From: JBBRSD01 sp038245725
GTDB taxonomy: Bacteria; Actinomycetota; Coriobacteriia; Anaerosomatales; JAAXUF01
Direction: 5' to 3'
Length of the DNA: 15,692 nucleotides
Assembly: GCA_038245725.1 (NCBI GenBank)
Contig: JBBRSD010000016.1
Coordinates: forward strand, 1 to 15,692
In this document: one piece after another, positions 1 through 6,919 of the stretch
Position numbering within the stretch: position 1 is the stretch's first letter
How the letters are laid out: every line of letters begins with the position of its first letter
Made by a program: the position numbers and the translations under genes
Notes under the pieces: generated by a model
What the model was told of the DNA's origin: nothing
Seen by the model: only the letters and a program-made list of their open reading frames with translations
Databases searched by the model: none

Positions 1-754
1 CCATGGCAGCGAGGCGGCTCGCGTTCTCGCTCGCGAGGGATTCGGCGCATGCCCGGAACAGCGAGATGAAGAGATACTCGCGGATGAGTGCACGCAACGT
101 CGTGGTGCCGCCCATGACCTCGGGCAGATTCCGGCTCGGCCAACGGACGTTCGCCAAACCCGCTTCCCATTGCGCGTCGAGCGGCAACAACCGCTGACTC
201 ACCGGCTCGTAGAGCGCCCCGGCCTGTGGGCGGTTATGAAAGATGTAGAACTTCTCGTACTCGCCTTTGGCGCGCTGCGCTTCGCTTTCGAGTTGAATGC
301 GCCCGACGAGCGGAGCGATGGCCTTGACGGAGTTGGGTACGGTGAGCAGCCCCATGAGCGGCACACCCGCGTCCGCGAGGCGTGCATGAACACGCTCGCC
401 GACGGCCCAGACTTCGGACGTGCCGGACAGCGCTGTTAGGGTCTTGATCGCATAGTCAGCCAGCCTCTGATTGAACTGGCCCACCAGTCCCTGATCGGAA
501 CCAAAAACGACGGCCCCTGTGACGCCCGCGTCGGCGTTCCCTTTCCCCGCTGCCACCGCGGCGACCGGCGCGGTGTCGCGCAAGCACGCGCCCAAGCCGA
601 GTTGGACGGTCCGGTCGTAGTCGGCGAGCGCGCGTACCGAGCTCTCGTATTGGGTGATGCGCGAAGCGGCGATGGCCTTCATGGTGCGTACAACGGATTG
701 AAGATCTTCGGCGCTGTTGATCTTTCGAAGCAGGCTGGCCGTGGTGTCGCTCAT
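1..754 (-). CDS. atpG: N-ATPase gamma subunit (partial, C-terminus off the left edge)
   Basis: This is the central-stalk subunit that couples rotation of the c ring to the alpha/beta hexamer. It starts at an ATG on 752-754 that overlaps the atpA stop codon (ATGA), with an AAGGA-like ribosome site just upstream, so it is translationally coupled to atpA. I translated 251 codons by hand with no stop. The N-terminus, with LLRKINSAEDLQSVVRTMKA around residues 8-27, matches the gamma N-terminal helix. VVFGSDQGLVGQFN near residue 80 is the conserved glycine-rich core. The visible end, RACAESLASENASRLAAM, is the start of the conserved C-terminal helix, whose last roughly 35-45 residues lie outside the window. 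It is the last gene of the canonical N-ATPase order, so the operon may end just beyond the edge. Family assignment is firm; completeness cannot be judged. Confidence 0.93.
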   Translation of the reverse strand, partial: MSDTTASLLRKINSAEDLQSVVRTMKAIAASRITQYESSVRALADYDRTVQLGLGACLRDTAPVAAVAAGKGNADAGVTGAVVFGSDQGLVGQFNQRLADYAIKTLTALSGTSEVWAVGERVHARLADAGVPLMGLLTVPNSVKAIAPLVGRIQLESEAQRAKGEYEKFYIFHNRPQAGALYEPVSQRLLPLDAQWEAGLANVRWPSRNLPEVMGGTTTLRALIREYLFISLFRACAESLASENASRLAAM

Positions 755-2469
755 GCCTTGTCCTTGGACGCAGGCTTGGGCCTGTCGTCCGTGGCGGCCT
801 CCGGCGCGGATCCCGGCGCCGGCACGGATCCGTCGTTGGGCGCGACGTCGCCTTTGGCGATGGCCTTGCTGGGCTTCGAGTCCGGATCGGGTGTTGACTG
901 GGCCTTGGCCGCGACCGCGGGCTCGGCTTTGGCTCCGGGCTTGGGTAGGAAGCGCGCGATCGCTTTGCGGCCGAGCTCGATGATCGTCGCGCGATCCTCG
1001 TCCTTCAAGGGTGCGTCGGTATCGAAGCGCGCACGCACCTCGGCCGGAATGTTGGCGGACGCCTCGTGCACGGCCTGCTCGGCGCCGGGCATCTCGTCAA
1101 GTGGCACCGGGTCGAAGAGTCCTGCGGCCAGCGCGACCAGGACGGCGATCTGTTCGGGTACCGCGACCGGCGCGGATTCCGGCTGCTTGAGGCAAGCGCG
1201 GATTCGCCGGCCATGTTCGATGATCTTGCTGTTGCCTTCATCCAGACGCGCGCCGAACCGAGCAAAGGTTTCGAGCTCCGCGAATTGCGCGTAGGCGAGC
1301 TTGAGGTCGCCGGTCACCGTACGGTAGGTCGGGCGTTGCGCCTTGCCACCGACACGTGAAACGGATTGGCCGACGTCGACCGCGGGCAGGACGCCCAACT
1401 CGAACAGCGATGGCGAGAGGTAGATCTGCCCGTCCGTGATCGAGATCAGGTTGGTCGGGATGAAGGCGGAGATGTTCTGCGCTTCCGTCTCGATGATGGG
1501 CAGGGCGGTGAGCGAACCTCCTCCGCGTTCCTTGGACAGATGTGTCGCCCGTTCGAGCAGCCGCGAATGAATGTAGAAGATGTCGCCCGGGAACGCTTCG
1601 CGACCGGGCGGTCGGCGGAGCAAGAGCGAGAGCTCGCGATAAGATCTGGCGTGCTGCGTGAGATCGTCATAGACGATCAGCACGTCGCGACCCGCCTCCA
1701 TGAAATGTTCCGCGATGCTGGTCGCGGCGTACGGAGCGATATAGGCAAGGCCTGGCGGATCGTTGCCCTCGGTCACCACCACGACGGTGTATTCCAGCGC
1801 TCCCTTCTCTCGAAGGATGGCCACGGCTTTCGCCACGGCGGAGGCGCGTTGCCCGATGGCACAATAGACGCAGACGACGTTCTTGCCGCGCTGGTTGAGG
1901 ATGGTGTCGATCGCGATGGCTGTCTTGCCGGTCTGCCGGTCGCCCAGGATCAACTCGCGCTGGCCGCGACCGATCGGAATGAGCGCATCGATCACCTTGA
2001 GGCCGGTCTGGAGCGGCACCGTGACCGGCGCTCGGTCCATGATCGGTGGCGCCGGACGTTCGATGGGCAGTCGCTCTCTGGCTGCCACCGGCCCATTGCC
2101 GTCGAGTGGCCGGCCGAGCGGGTCGATCACTCGCCCTAGCAACCCGTCTCCCACGGGTACGTCCATGACCCGGCCTGTTCGCTCGACTTCATCGCCGGCA
2201 TGCAGCTGCCAGTAGTCGCCGAGCAGCACGACGCCGATCTCGTCCTCGTCGACGTTGAACGCGATGCCGAACCTGCCGCCGGGAAACTTGATCAATTCCT
2301 CGGAGCCCACAGTGGGAAGGCCGACGACCTTCGCGATGCCGGTGGAGACGTTGGTGATGGTACCCACCTCGCGCGTCGTCAGCTGCGGCGTGAAGGCGCT
2401 CACCGCCTTGCTGATCTGAGCGAAGGTGCGGTCGAAGACATCCTGAAGGCGCGCAGGTTCCATGGTCAT
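751..2469 (-). CDS. atpA: N-ATPase alpha subunit with low-complexity C-terminal tail
   Basis: This is the non-catalytic nucleotide-binding subunit of the F1-like head, 572 residues. The ATG at 2467-2469 overlaps the atpF stop codon (ATGA); a second ATG two codons later is also possible. Visible features are the N-terminal beta-barrel (about 25-95), Walker A GDRQTGKT at 176-183, Walker B VLIVYDDL at 263-270, and SRVGG at 371-375, which carries the arginine finger (R372). The helical domain runs to about residue 508. From residue 509 the chain changes into a tail rich in A, K, P, S and D (509-572) that ordinary alpha subunits of roughly 500-510 residues lack. It is probably disordered and may be surface exposed. 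The tail opens with PKPGAK, a hexapeptide also found in the beta-subunit tail. Its neighbours are atpF upstream and atpG downstream in one operon. Confidence 0.96.
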   Translation of the reverse strand: MTMEPARLQDVFDRTFAQISKAVSAFTPQLTTREVGTITNVSTGIAKVVGLPTVGSEELIKFPGGRFGIAFNVDEDEIGVVLLGDYWQLHAGDEVERTGRVMDVPVGDGLLGRVIDPLGRPLDGNGPVAARERLPIERPAPPIMDRAPVTVPLQTGLKVIDALIPIGRGQRELILGDRQTGKTAIAIDTILNQRGKNVVCVYCAIGQRASAVAKAVAILREKGALEYTVVVVTEGNDPPGLAYIAPYAATSIAEHFMEAGRDVLIVYDDLTQHARSYRELSLLLRRPPGREAFPGDIFYIHSRLLERATHLSKERGGGSLTALPIIETEAQNISAFIPTNLISITDGQIYLSPSLFELGVLPAVDVGQSVSRVGGKAQRPTYRTVTGDLKLAYAQFAELETFARFGARLDEGNSKIIEHGRRIRACLKQPESAPVAVPEQIAVLVALAAGLFDPVPLDEMPGAEQAVHEASANIPAEVRARFDTDAPLKDEDRATIIELGRKAIARFLPKPGAKAEPAVAAKAQSTPDPDSKPSKAIAKGDVAPNDGSVPAPGSAPEAATDDRPKPASKDKA

Positions 2470-3392
2470 GCGCTCTTTGTTGCGGGCTTGGGCTCGGGTT
2501 TCGCGTCTGGTTTGGGCGCGGCTTTGGGTTCCGGCTTGGGCGCCACTTCAGCATCGGGCTTGGGCGCCACTTTGGCTTCCGGCGTGGGCGCCGCTTTGGC
2601 TTCCGTCTTGGGCTCGGCCTTGGCTTCAGGCTTGGCCTGTTCCTTCAGAAGCTCGGCAACGCCCTTCTCCAGTGACGTCAGATAGTCCGCGATGCTCCAA
2701 GCCACTCTCTGTCCGTTCGTGGAGAGCTCGATGCCGCTGACCAAGTCGGGCGCGCTCTCGAACCGAAGACGGACCTCAGTAGAGAAGGTTTCGTTGAGCG
2801 AGCTCTGGATCGCGGCTCGCTGCTCTGACGGAAGCTCGAATGCGCTGCGTACGATTGCCGGTTCAGAGGCTGTCTTGAAGGCCTCGGCGAGTCGTTGCTT
2901 CGCCGGTCCGTCCAGTTCGCGCAAGCGGCGAGTGAACACCTCGCCCATGCGCTCTTCCAGGCTTGTCGCGGCGAGATCCGTCAGCGTCTTTCGCGCGATG
3001 GAAAACACTTCCTGCTGCGCGCGACGACCGATTGCTTGATTCAGCTGAAGGGCCTCGTTCCTCAGTGCTTCCTGTCGCTTCGCACTCAACGCGTCTGCTG
3101 CGTTGCGCGCTTCCTCGACGAGCCGCTTGCCTTCGGCGTTGGCCTCCTCGGTCGCCTTGCTCAAGAGTGCGCCGCGCTGTTGGTCGAGCTCCTCGTTCTT
3201 GTGTTGGAACTCCTCGCGTTCCTTCTTGGCTTCGGCCTGCTTCGCGCCGGCGTCCGCGAGCTCCGTAGCGATGCGCTTCTCCCTCTCATCGATGGCATGG
3301 AGAATCGGCTTGTAGAGAAAGTGCTTCATCAACCACACCAGGAGGAGGAAGTTGAGCGCCTGGGCGCCGACCGTGAACCAATCGATGAGCAT
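2466..3392 (-). CDS. atpF: N-ATPase b subunit fused to a delta-like domain, with repeat tail
   Basis: This is the peripheral-stalk subunit, 308 residues, far longer than a housekeeping b subunit (about 155-170). Residues 1-28 form one membrane anchor followed by the typical YKPI segment. Residues about 35-140 are a charged Lys/Glu/Ala-rich coiled coil. Residues about 145-245 resemble the C-terminal domain of the delta (OSCP-like) subunit, for example AIVRSAFELP at 179-188, LVSGIEL at 217-223 and SIADYLTSLEKG at 233-244. The operon has no separate atpH, so I infer that AtpF supplies both b and delta functions, as described for N-ATPases. Residues 251-308 are a Pro/Lys/Ala/Glu-rich tail. The ATG at 3390-3392 lies 3 bp after the atpE stop, with a GGGGAAG ribosome site inside the end of atpE. 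The stop overlaps the atpA start. Confidence 0.94.
   Translation of the reverse strand: MLIDWFTVGAQALNFLLLVWLMKHFLYKPILHAIDEREKRIATELADAGAKQAEAKKEREEFQHKNEELDQQRGALLSKATEEANAEGKRLVEEARNAADALSAKRQEALRNEALQLNQAIGRRAQQEVFSIARKTLTDLAATSLEERMGEVFTRRLRELDGPAKQRLAEAFKTASEPAIVRSAFELPSEQRAAIQSSLNETFSTEVRLRFESAPDLVSGIELSTNGQRVAWSIADYLTSLEKGVAELLKEQAKPEAKAEPKTEAKAAPTPEAKVAPKPDAEVAPKPEPKAAPKPDAKPEPKPATKSA
2487..2630 (-). repeat. Six tandem 24-bp degenerate coding repeats in the atpF 3' end
   Basis: Codons 255-302 of atpF form six in-frame units of eight residues: PEAKAEPK, TEAKAAPT, PEAKVAPK, PDAEVAPK, PEPKAAPK and PDAKPEPK. At the DNA level the period is 24 bp, visible on the plus strand as recurring ggcttgggc-type blocks. 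The units are imperfect but always in frame, which suggests expansion of a minisatellite under coding constraint. Copy number could vary between related strains through slippage. Confidence 0.85.
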
Positions 3393-3395
3393 GGG

Positions 3396-3677
3396 TCACT
3401 TCCCCGCGGCCTTCTCGATCACATGATTCCAGAATGGATTCGCGAAAATCAGGATCATCGAGACCACGAAGCAGTAGATCGCTGTGGACTCGATCATCGC
3501 CAGACCGACAAACAAGGTCCGCGTGATCTTGGCGGAGGCGTCGGGCTGCTGTGCCAGCGAGGTCAGCGCCGTCGCAACCGCTCGTCCTTCCGCCAGCGCG
3601 GGCCCCATCGTCCCGAATCCGGTGGTGATACCGGCGATGATGATGGATGCCACGGCGATGATTGTCATGCTGTCCAT
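3396..3677 (-). CDS. atpE: N-ATPase c subunit (rotor ring proteolipid)
   Basis: This is a 93-residue two-helix hairpin that forms the ion-carrying rotor ring. Helix 1 (about 5-28) leads into GPALAEGRA, with a carboxylate at E30. The polar loop AQQPDA is at 42-47. Helix 2 carries MIESTAIY at 61-68, with the essential carboxylate E63 followed by S64 and T65. Aligned by eye to the Na+-binding c subunit of Ilyobacter, E63, S64 and T65 match its E65, S66 and T67, and E30 falls at its Q32. EST is a sodium-type ligand signature, and two carboxylates per hairpin is typical of N-ATPases. Ion choice is still open, because a Burkholderia N-ATPase ring has been reported as proton-specific. The gene lies 13 bp after atpB with a strong ribosome site. 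Confidence 0.96.
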   Translation of the reverse strand: MDSMTIIAVASIIIAGITTGFGTMGPALAEGRAVATALTSLAQQPDASAKITRTLFVGLAMIESTAIYCFVVSMILIFANPFWNHVIEKAAGK

Positions 3678-3682
3678 AAGCT

Positions 3683-3687
3683 CTCCT
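3683..3687 (-). promoter_or_regulatory. Ribosome binding site of atpE
   Basis: Read on the minus strand, AGGAG lies 5 nt before the ATG at 3675-3677. It supports that ATG over the internal ATG at codon 4. It is one of the best Shine-Dalgarno matches in the operon, consistent with the c subunit being needed in many copies per complex. Confidence 0.7.
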
Positions 3688-3690
3688 GCT

Positions 3691-4395
3691 TCACGTTGTG
3701 GCTCCTGCGGCCGCTGGCTCGGTCTCGGTCTTGCGAGCTCGCGTGGCCGCTGCGATGTAGACGGCCGCGAGGATCCCGAAGATGTAGGCCTGCACCATGC
3801 CCGTGAGGAGACCGAGCACCGTCATGACGATCGGGAAGATGAAGGGCGTGATGGTGAGCAGGATCGCGATGATCATCGCTCCGCTCATCATGTTGCCGAA
3901 CAGGCGCACGGCCAGCGCCAGCGTTCGAGAGACCTCGCTGATGATGTTGAACGGCAGCATGATGACCGTCGGCTTGACGTAGGACTTGAGATAGCCGCCC
4001 ACCCCTTGGTCCTCGATACCGAATAGCGGTACGGCCACGAACACGCACAGCGCCAGTGCCACGGTGGTCGACAGGCTCGCGGTTGGAGGCTCGAAGCCAG
4101 GAACGATCGTGAACAGGCTTGCCGTGGCGATGAACAGGAACAGCGTGCCGAGAAACCCGATGTACTTCTCCGGATGGCGAAGGCCGACCTCTTCGATCTG
4201 CTTCTCGATCGAGGTGACGAGGATCTCCAGGAGATTCTGCCAGCGGGCGCGCTTCAGGTCCGTGGAGAGCTTGCGCGTGATCAGCTTGGAACCGACAACC
4301 AGCACCAACATCAGTCCCCACGTGAACACGATGGTTCCGTTGAGCTTGAGGAACCCGTGTTGCCAGAAGATGATCTGGTCGGGGCTAAGGTGCAT
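3691..4395 (-). CDS. atpB: N-ATPase a subunit (ion channel stator)
   Basis: This membrane stator subunit forms the two ion half-channels beside the c ring. It has 234 residues with about five to six hydrophobic segments (near 18-36, 79-98, 108-126, 143-160, 165-190 and 195-218). The signature VRLFGNMMSG at 163-172 contains R164, the equivalent of the essential E. coli a-subunit Arg210. Further a-subunit hallmarks are KPTVIMLPFNIISE at 141-154 and VQAYIFGILAAVYI at 201-214. The ATG at 4393-4395 is preceded by GAGG six bases upstream and sits inside the end of atpR (11-bp overlap), so the two are probably translationally coupled. The tail after residue 219 is short, hydrophilic and Ala-rich. 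Confidence 0.96.
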   Translation of the reverse strand: MHLSPDQIIFWQHGFLKLNGTIVFTWGLMLVLVVGSKLITRKLSTDLKRARWQNLLEILVTSIEKQIEEVGLRHPEKYIGFLGTLFLFIATASLFTIVPGFEPPTASLSTTVALALCVFVAVPLFGIEDQGVGGYLKSYVKPTVIMLPFNIISEVSRTLALAVRLFGNMMSGAMIIAILLTITPFIFPIVMTVLGLLTGMVQAYIFGILAAVYIAAATRARKTETEPAAAGATT

Positions 4396-4684
4396 GGCGG
4401 GCCTCGCGTGTCGCGCGTGTTTCCTGCGTCCGCCACATCACGACGGTGCGCGCGGCGACAAATCCGACGAGACACGACAGCAGCCGCTCCCAATGGCCAC
4501 CGGAGACGAGATAGAAACCCGAGAGGGCCATGCTCGTTCGGACCAGGAGGCTGCCGACAAACCAGAGCGCCGGCCGCTGCGACGACAGGCCTCTGCGAAG
4601 CGTCCACCAGAGACCGCCAAAGAACATCGCGCCGAGCCCCATGCCCACCACACCCGCCAGGATCAGTACTGGCGCGTCATTCAT
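4385..4684 (-). CDS. atpR: N-ATPase subunit AtpR (small three-helix membrane protein)
   Basis: This N-ATPase-specific accessory membrane protein is 99 residues from the ATG at 4682-4684. I chose this start because it overlaps the atpQ stop by 8 bp, the same kind of junction as at atpC/atpQ, and starts right before the first helix. An upstream start at 4720 would add 12 mostly basic residues. Three hydrophobic segments are visible at about 4-27, 38-60 and 66-85. Arginines lie within or beside helices 2 and 3 (R49 in LLVRTS, R79 in GFVAARTV). Such buried arginines in AtpR have been proposed to contact the extra glutamates of the c ring. Its exact function is not established. Its position between atpQ and atpB is diagnostic of the N-ATPase operon. 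Confidence 0.9.
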   Translation of the reverse strand: MNDAPVLILAGVVGMGLGAMFFGGLWWTLRRGLSSQRPALWFVGSLLVRTSMALSGFYLVSGGHWERLLSCLVGFVAARTVVMWRTQETRATREARHAP

Positions 4685-5003
4685 CGTCGTCCGCCTCGAT
4701 CGCCTTTTCTTCCTTGGCAACCCAATGCCACGCGTTGAGACAGCCGAGCGTGAGTCCAGCCATGAGTAGCGCCAGGGTCCAGGCGAAGCCTCCCGCGTGG
4801 CGATGATCCAGCCAGAATCCCAGCGCCGCGCCGAGCAGCGTCGGAACGACCACCGACCAGCCGATGAGCCCCATCATGCCGAGCCCGAACCAGACGCCCT
4901 GCGTGCTGCGCCGCGCCTTGAGCTTGCGCGCCGCCTTCGCGCCGACCTGCCCGGCCAAGGTCGCACCGCTCTTCGAGGTCTTGATCGGTAACTCGTCATT
5001 CAT
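4677..5003 (-). CDS. atpQ: N-ATPase subunit AtpQ (AtpI/ATPase gene 1 family)
   Basis: This 108-residue protein is related to AtpI, often annotated as a putative Ca2+/Mg2+ transporter subunit of F-type ATPases. Residues 1-35 are basic and cytoplasmic. Two transmembrane segments follow at about 36-65 and 72-95, containing the family pattern PTLLGAALGFWLD at 54-66 and LNAWHWV at 89-95. The C-terminus is acidic (EADDDE). The ATG at 5001-5003 overlaps the end of atpC by 8 bp. The AtpI family is linked to assembly of the c ring or to metal handling; which applies to AtpQ is not known. The pairing with AtpR supports assignment of this operon to the N-ATPase branch. Confidence 0.92.
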   Translation of the reverse strand: MNDELPIKTSKSGATLAGQVGAKAARKLKARRSTQGVWFGLGMMGLIGWSVVVPTLLGAALGFWLDHRHAGGFAWTLALLMAGLTLGCLNAWHWVAKEEKAIEADDDE

Positions 5004-5400
5004 GTTGAAGCCTCGCGAGGCGATGCAGAAAGCCGGTTTCGAGTTTCACCGAGACTGCACGTACGCTTTGCTCCTCTTCGCTCAGAGTCAGAAACTCCTG
5101 CTCCACCAGGGTGTGCAGCTGTCCGAGGTCCGTTCCGGCGATCGCCCTGCGCACGGAGACGAGCACGTCCGGGCCGGCCTTGACCAACACACCCTCATCC
5201 ACGGCCACGTAGACTTCACCGTCCGCTTCGGTCTCGTAGATCAGAATCCCGGGCGCGAGCGCCGCAACGCAGTCCAGGCGATGCGGCAAGAGTCCAAACG
5301 ATCCGTTGCGCGTCTCCGCCACGATGCGCGACACGCTGGGGTTCGTCACGAAGACTTCGAAGGGCACGAGCACCCTAAGATTCATGAGCGGCAGTGACAT
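4996..5400 (-). CDS. atpC: N-ATPase epsilon subunit
   Basis: This is the small central-stalk subunit, 134 residues from the ATG at 5398-5400. It contains the N-terminal beta-sandwich domain (about 4-88: LRVLVPFEVF, then the segment around NGSFGLLPHRLDCVAALAPG). A C-terminal helical region (about 90-134), rich in Glu and Leu, corresponds to the regulatory helices of epsilon. The start at 5400 is preferred over an ATG at 5385 because a GGAGG ribosome site lies 6 nt upstream. With this start the gene overlaps the end of atpD by 26 bp. It lies immediately after beta, as in all N-ATPase operons. The frame also stays open further upstream to 5496, but that extension lies inside atpD and has no epsilon-like sequence. 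Confidence 0.92.
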   Translation of the reverse strand: MSLPLMNLRVLVPFEVFVTNPSVSRIVAETRNGSFGLLPHRLDCVAALAPGILIYETEADGEVYVAVDEGVLVKAGPDVLVSVRRAIAGTDLGQLHTLVEQEFLTLSEEEQSVRAVSVKLETGFLHRLARLQHE

Positions 5401-6919
5401 GCGCGGCCTCCGGTCGAGGCTTCGCCCCGGGCTTCGGGTGCGGTTCCGGTGCTCCCGCGGCAGGCGGCGTCTCGTTGTTGGGTTCGGGCTCGGCATCAGG
5501 TCCGGCCGGGGCTGCTGGCTGTCCGGGTTTCGTAGGTCCCGTCTTCTTCGCCTCGCTGATCGCCCCGATCATGTAGAGCGCGCTCTCCGGGTAGTCCTTG
5601 AATTCATCGCGCAAGATTCGTTCGCAGCCGTCCAGCGCGTCTTCGAGGCTGACGAGCTTGCCTTTGAGGTTCGTGAACTGCTCGGTCGTGAAGAACGGCT
5701 GCGTGAGAAAGCGCTCCAGCCGGCGCGCGCGGGCGACCACCTTGCGATCCTCCGGAGCGAGTTGCTCGAGGCCGAGCATGGCAATGATGTCTTTGAGCTC
5801 TGCGTATTGCGCGAGCGTCCGCCGGATCTCCTGCGCCAGGCTGTAGTGCCGTTCTCCGACGATGCCGGGCGTGGCCATCTTGGAGCTGGACTGCAGTGGA
5901 TCGATCGCCGGGAACAGCCCTTCGCTCGCTCGCTTGCGCGAGAGCACGATGGAGGCAGAGAGATGCGAGAACGTATGTACCGCCGCCGGATCAGTGAAAT
6001 CATCCGCCGGCACGTACACGGCCTGGATCGACGTGATCGCGCCGCTGTCGGTGTTGGCGATGCGCTCCTCCAGGCCCGACAGCTCCGTGCCCATCGTGGG
6101 CTGATAGCCCAAGCGTGACGGCATCTGTCCCATCAAGCCCGAGATTTCGGAGCCGGCCTGGATGAAGCGAAAGATGTTGTCGATCAACAACAGCACATCT
6201 CGATGCTCGTCGTCGCGAAAGTACTCGGCCATGGTGAGCGCGGCATGCCCGACGCGGAACCGGCTGCCCGGTGGCTCATTCATCTGGCCGAACACCATCA
6301 CCATGTTCGACAACACGCCGGCTTCCTTCATGGCGCGGTGAAGCTCTTCGCCTTCGCGGCAGCGCTCGCCGATGCCGCAGAAGATGCTCACGCCCTTCTG
6401 GTTGGCGACCATGTTGTGAATCATCTCGGTGAGCAACACGGTCTTGCCGACGCCGGCTCCACCAAACAGCCCCGCCTTGCCACCACTCTCCAGTGGCACG
6501 AGCACGTCGATGACCTTGATGCCCGTTTCGAAGATCTCCGACTTGGTGGAGCGCCGTGCCAGAGGCGGCGGAGCTCGATGCACGGAACGCCATTGGACAT
6601 CGGACAACGCCGCGCCGCGGTCGATGGTATTGCCAAACACGTCGAACATCCGCGACAGGATCCCTTTGCCGACCGGCGCCCGTAACGGTCCGCCGGTGTC
6701 CTCGACCTTCATGCCGCGCGCGAGGCCTTGCGTCGGCGTCAAGGCAATGCCACGCACGTGACGCGCATCGCGCTGCGCCAGCACTTCGATGATGATGCGG
6801 CCTTCATCAGCTTGAAGTACCGAGTAGATCGACGGCAGACGGTCGTCGAACCGAATATCCACGACGCTGCCGCGCACCGACGCGACCACGCCGAGATTCG
6901 GGAGTGTGCTGCTCGTCAT
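5375..6919 (-). CDS. atpD: N-ATPase beta subunit (catalytic) with low-complexity C-terminal tail
   Basis: This is the catalytic ATPase subunit, 514 residues, and the first gene of the operon. The start at 6917-6919 (MTSSTLPNLGVVASVRGSVV) was chosen because the conserved beta-barrel begins at once. The same frame is open upstream to 7267, but that stretch does not look like protein. Walker A is GGAGVGKT at 153-160. The catalytic glutamate is E185 in GIGERCREGEEL (Cys where many beta subunits have Thr). Walker B is LLLIDNIFRF at 243-252, and RLGYQPTMGTE lies at 269-279. The DELSEED segment reads LEQLAPEDRK at 384-393, with fewer acidic residues than in housekeeping beta. The conserved fold ends near residue 456. 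Residues 457-514 form a Pro/Ala/Glu/Lys-rich tail absent from standard beta (about 460-480 residues), including PKPGAK at 495-500, which is shared with the alpha tail. Confidence 0.96.
   Translation of the reverse strand: MTSSTLPNLGVVASVRGSVVDIRFDDRLPSIYSVLQADEGRIIIEVLAQRDARHVRGIALTPTQGLARGMKVEDTGGPLRAPVGKGILSRMFDVFGNTIDRGAALSDVQWRSVHRAPPPLARRSTKSEIFETGIKVIDVLVPLESGGKAGLFGGAGVGKTVLLTEMIHNMVANQKGVSIFCGIGERCREGEELHRAMKEAGVLSNMVMVFGQMNEPPGSRFRVGHAALTMAEYFRDDEHRDVLLLIDNIFRFIQAGSEISGLMGQMPSRLGYQPTMGTELSGLEERIANTDSGAITSIQAVYVPADDFTDPAAVHTFSHLSASIVLSRKRASEGLFPAIDPLQSSSKMATPGIVGERHYSLAQEIRRTLAQYAELKDIIAMLGLEQLAPEDRKVVARARRLERFLTQPFFTTEQFTNLKGKLVSLEDALDGCERILRDEFKDYPESALYMIGAISEAKKTGPTKPGQPAAPAGPDAEPEPNNETPPAAGAPEPHPKPGAKPRPEAAHVTAAHES
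5407..5411 (-). promoter_or_regulatory. Ribosome binding site of atpC
   Basis: GGAGG on the minus strand, 6 nt before the ATG at 5398-5400 and inside the end of atpD. It decides the start of atpC in favour of 5400 over 5385. Confidence 0.65.

Noticed and set aside
2462..2740. Plus-strand frame with Trp-rich repeats (APLWLPAW-type)
   Set aside because: It is the antisense reading of the AtpF repeat tail and has no independent support.
1..6919. Housekeeping F1Fo ATP synthase operon
   Set aside because: The order beta-epsilon-Q-R-a-c-b-alpha-gamma, the lack of delta, the presence of AtpQ and AtpR, and the c-subunit signature identify an N-ATPase.
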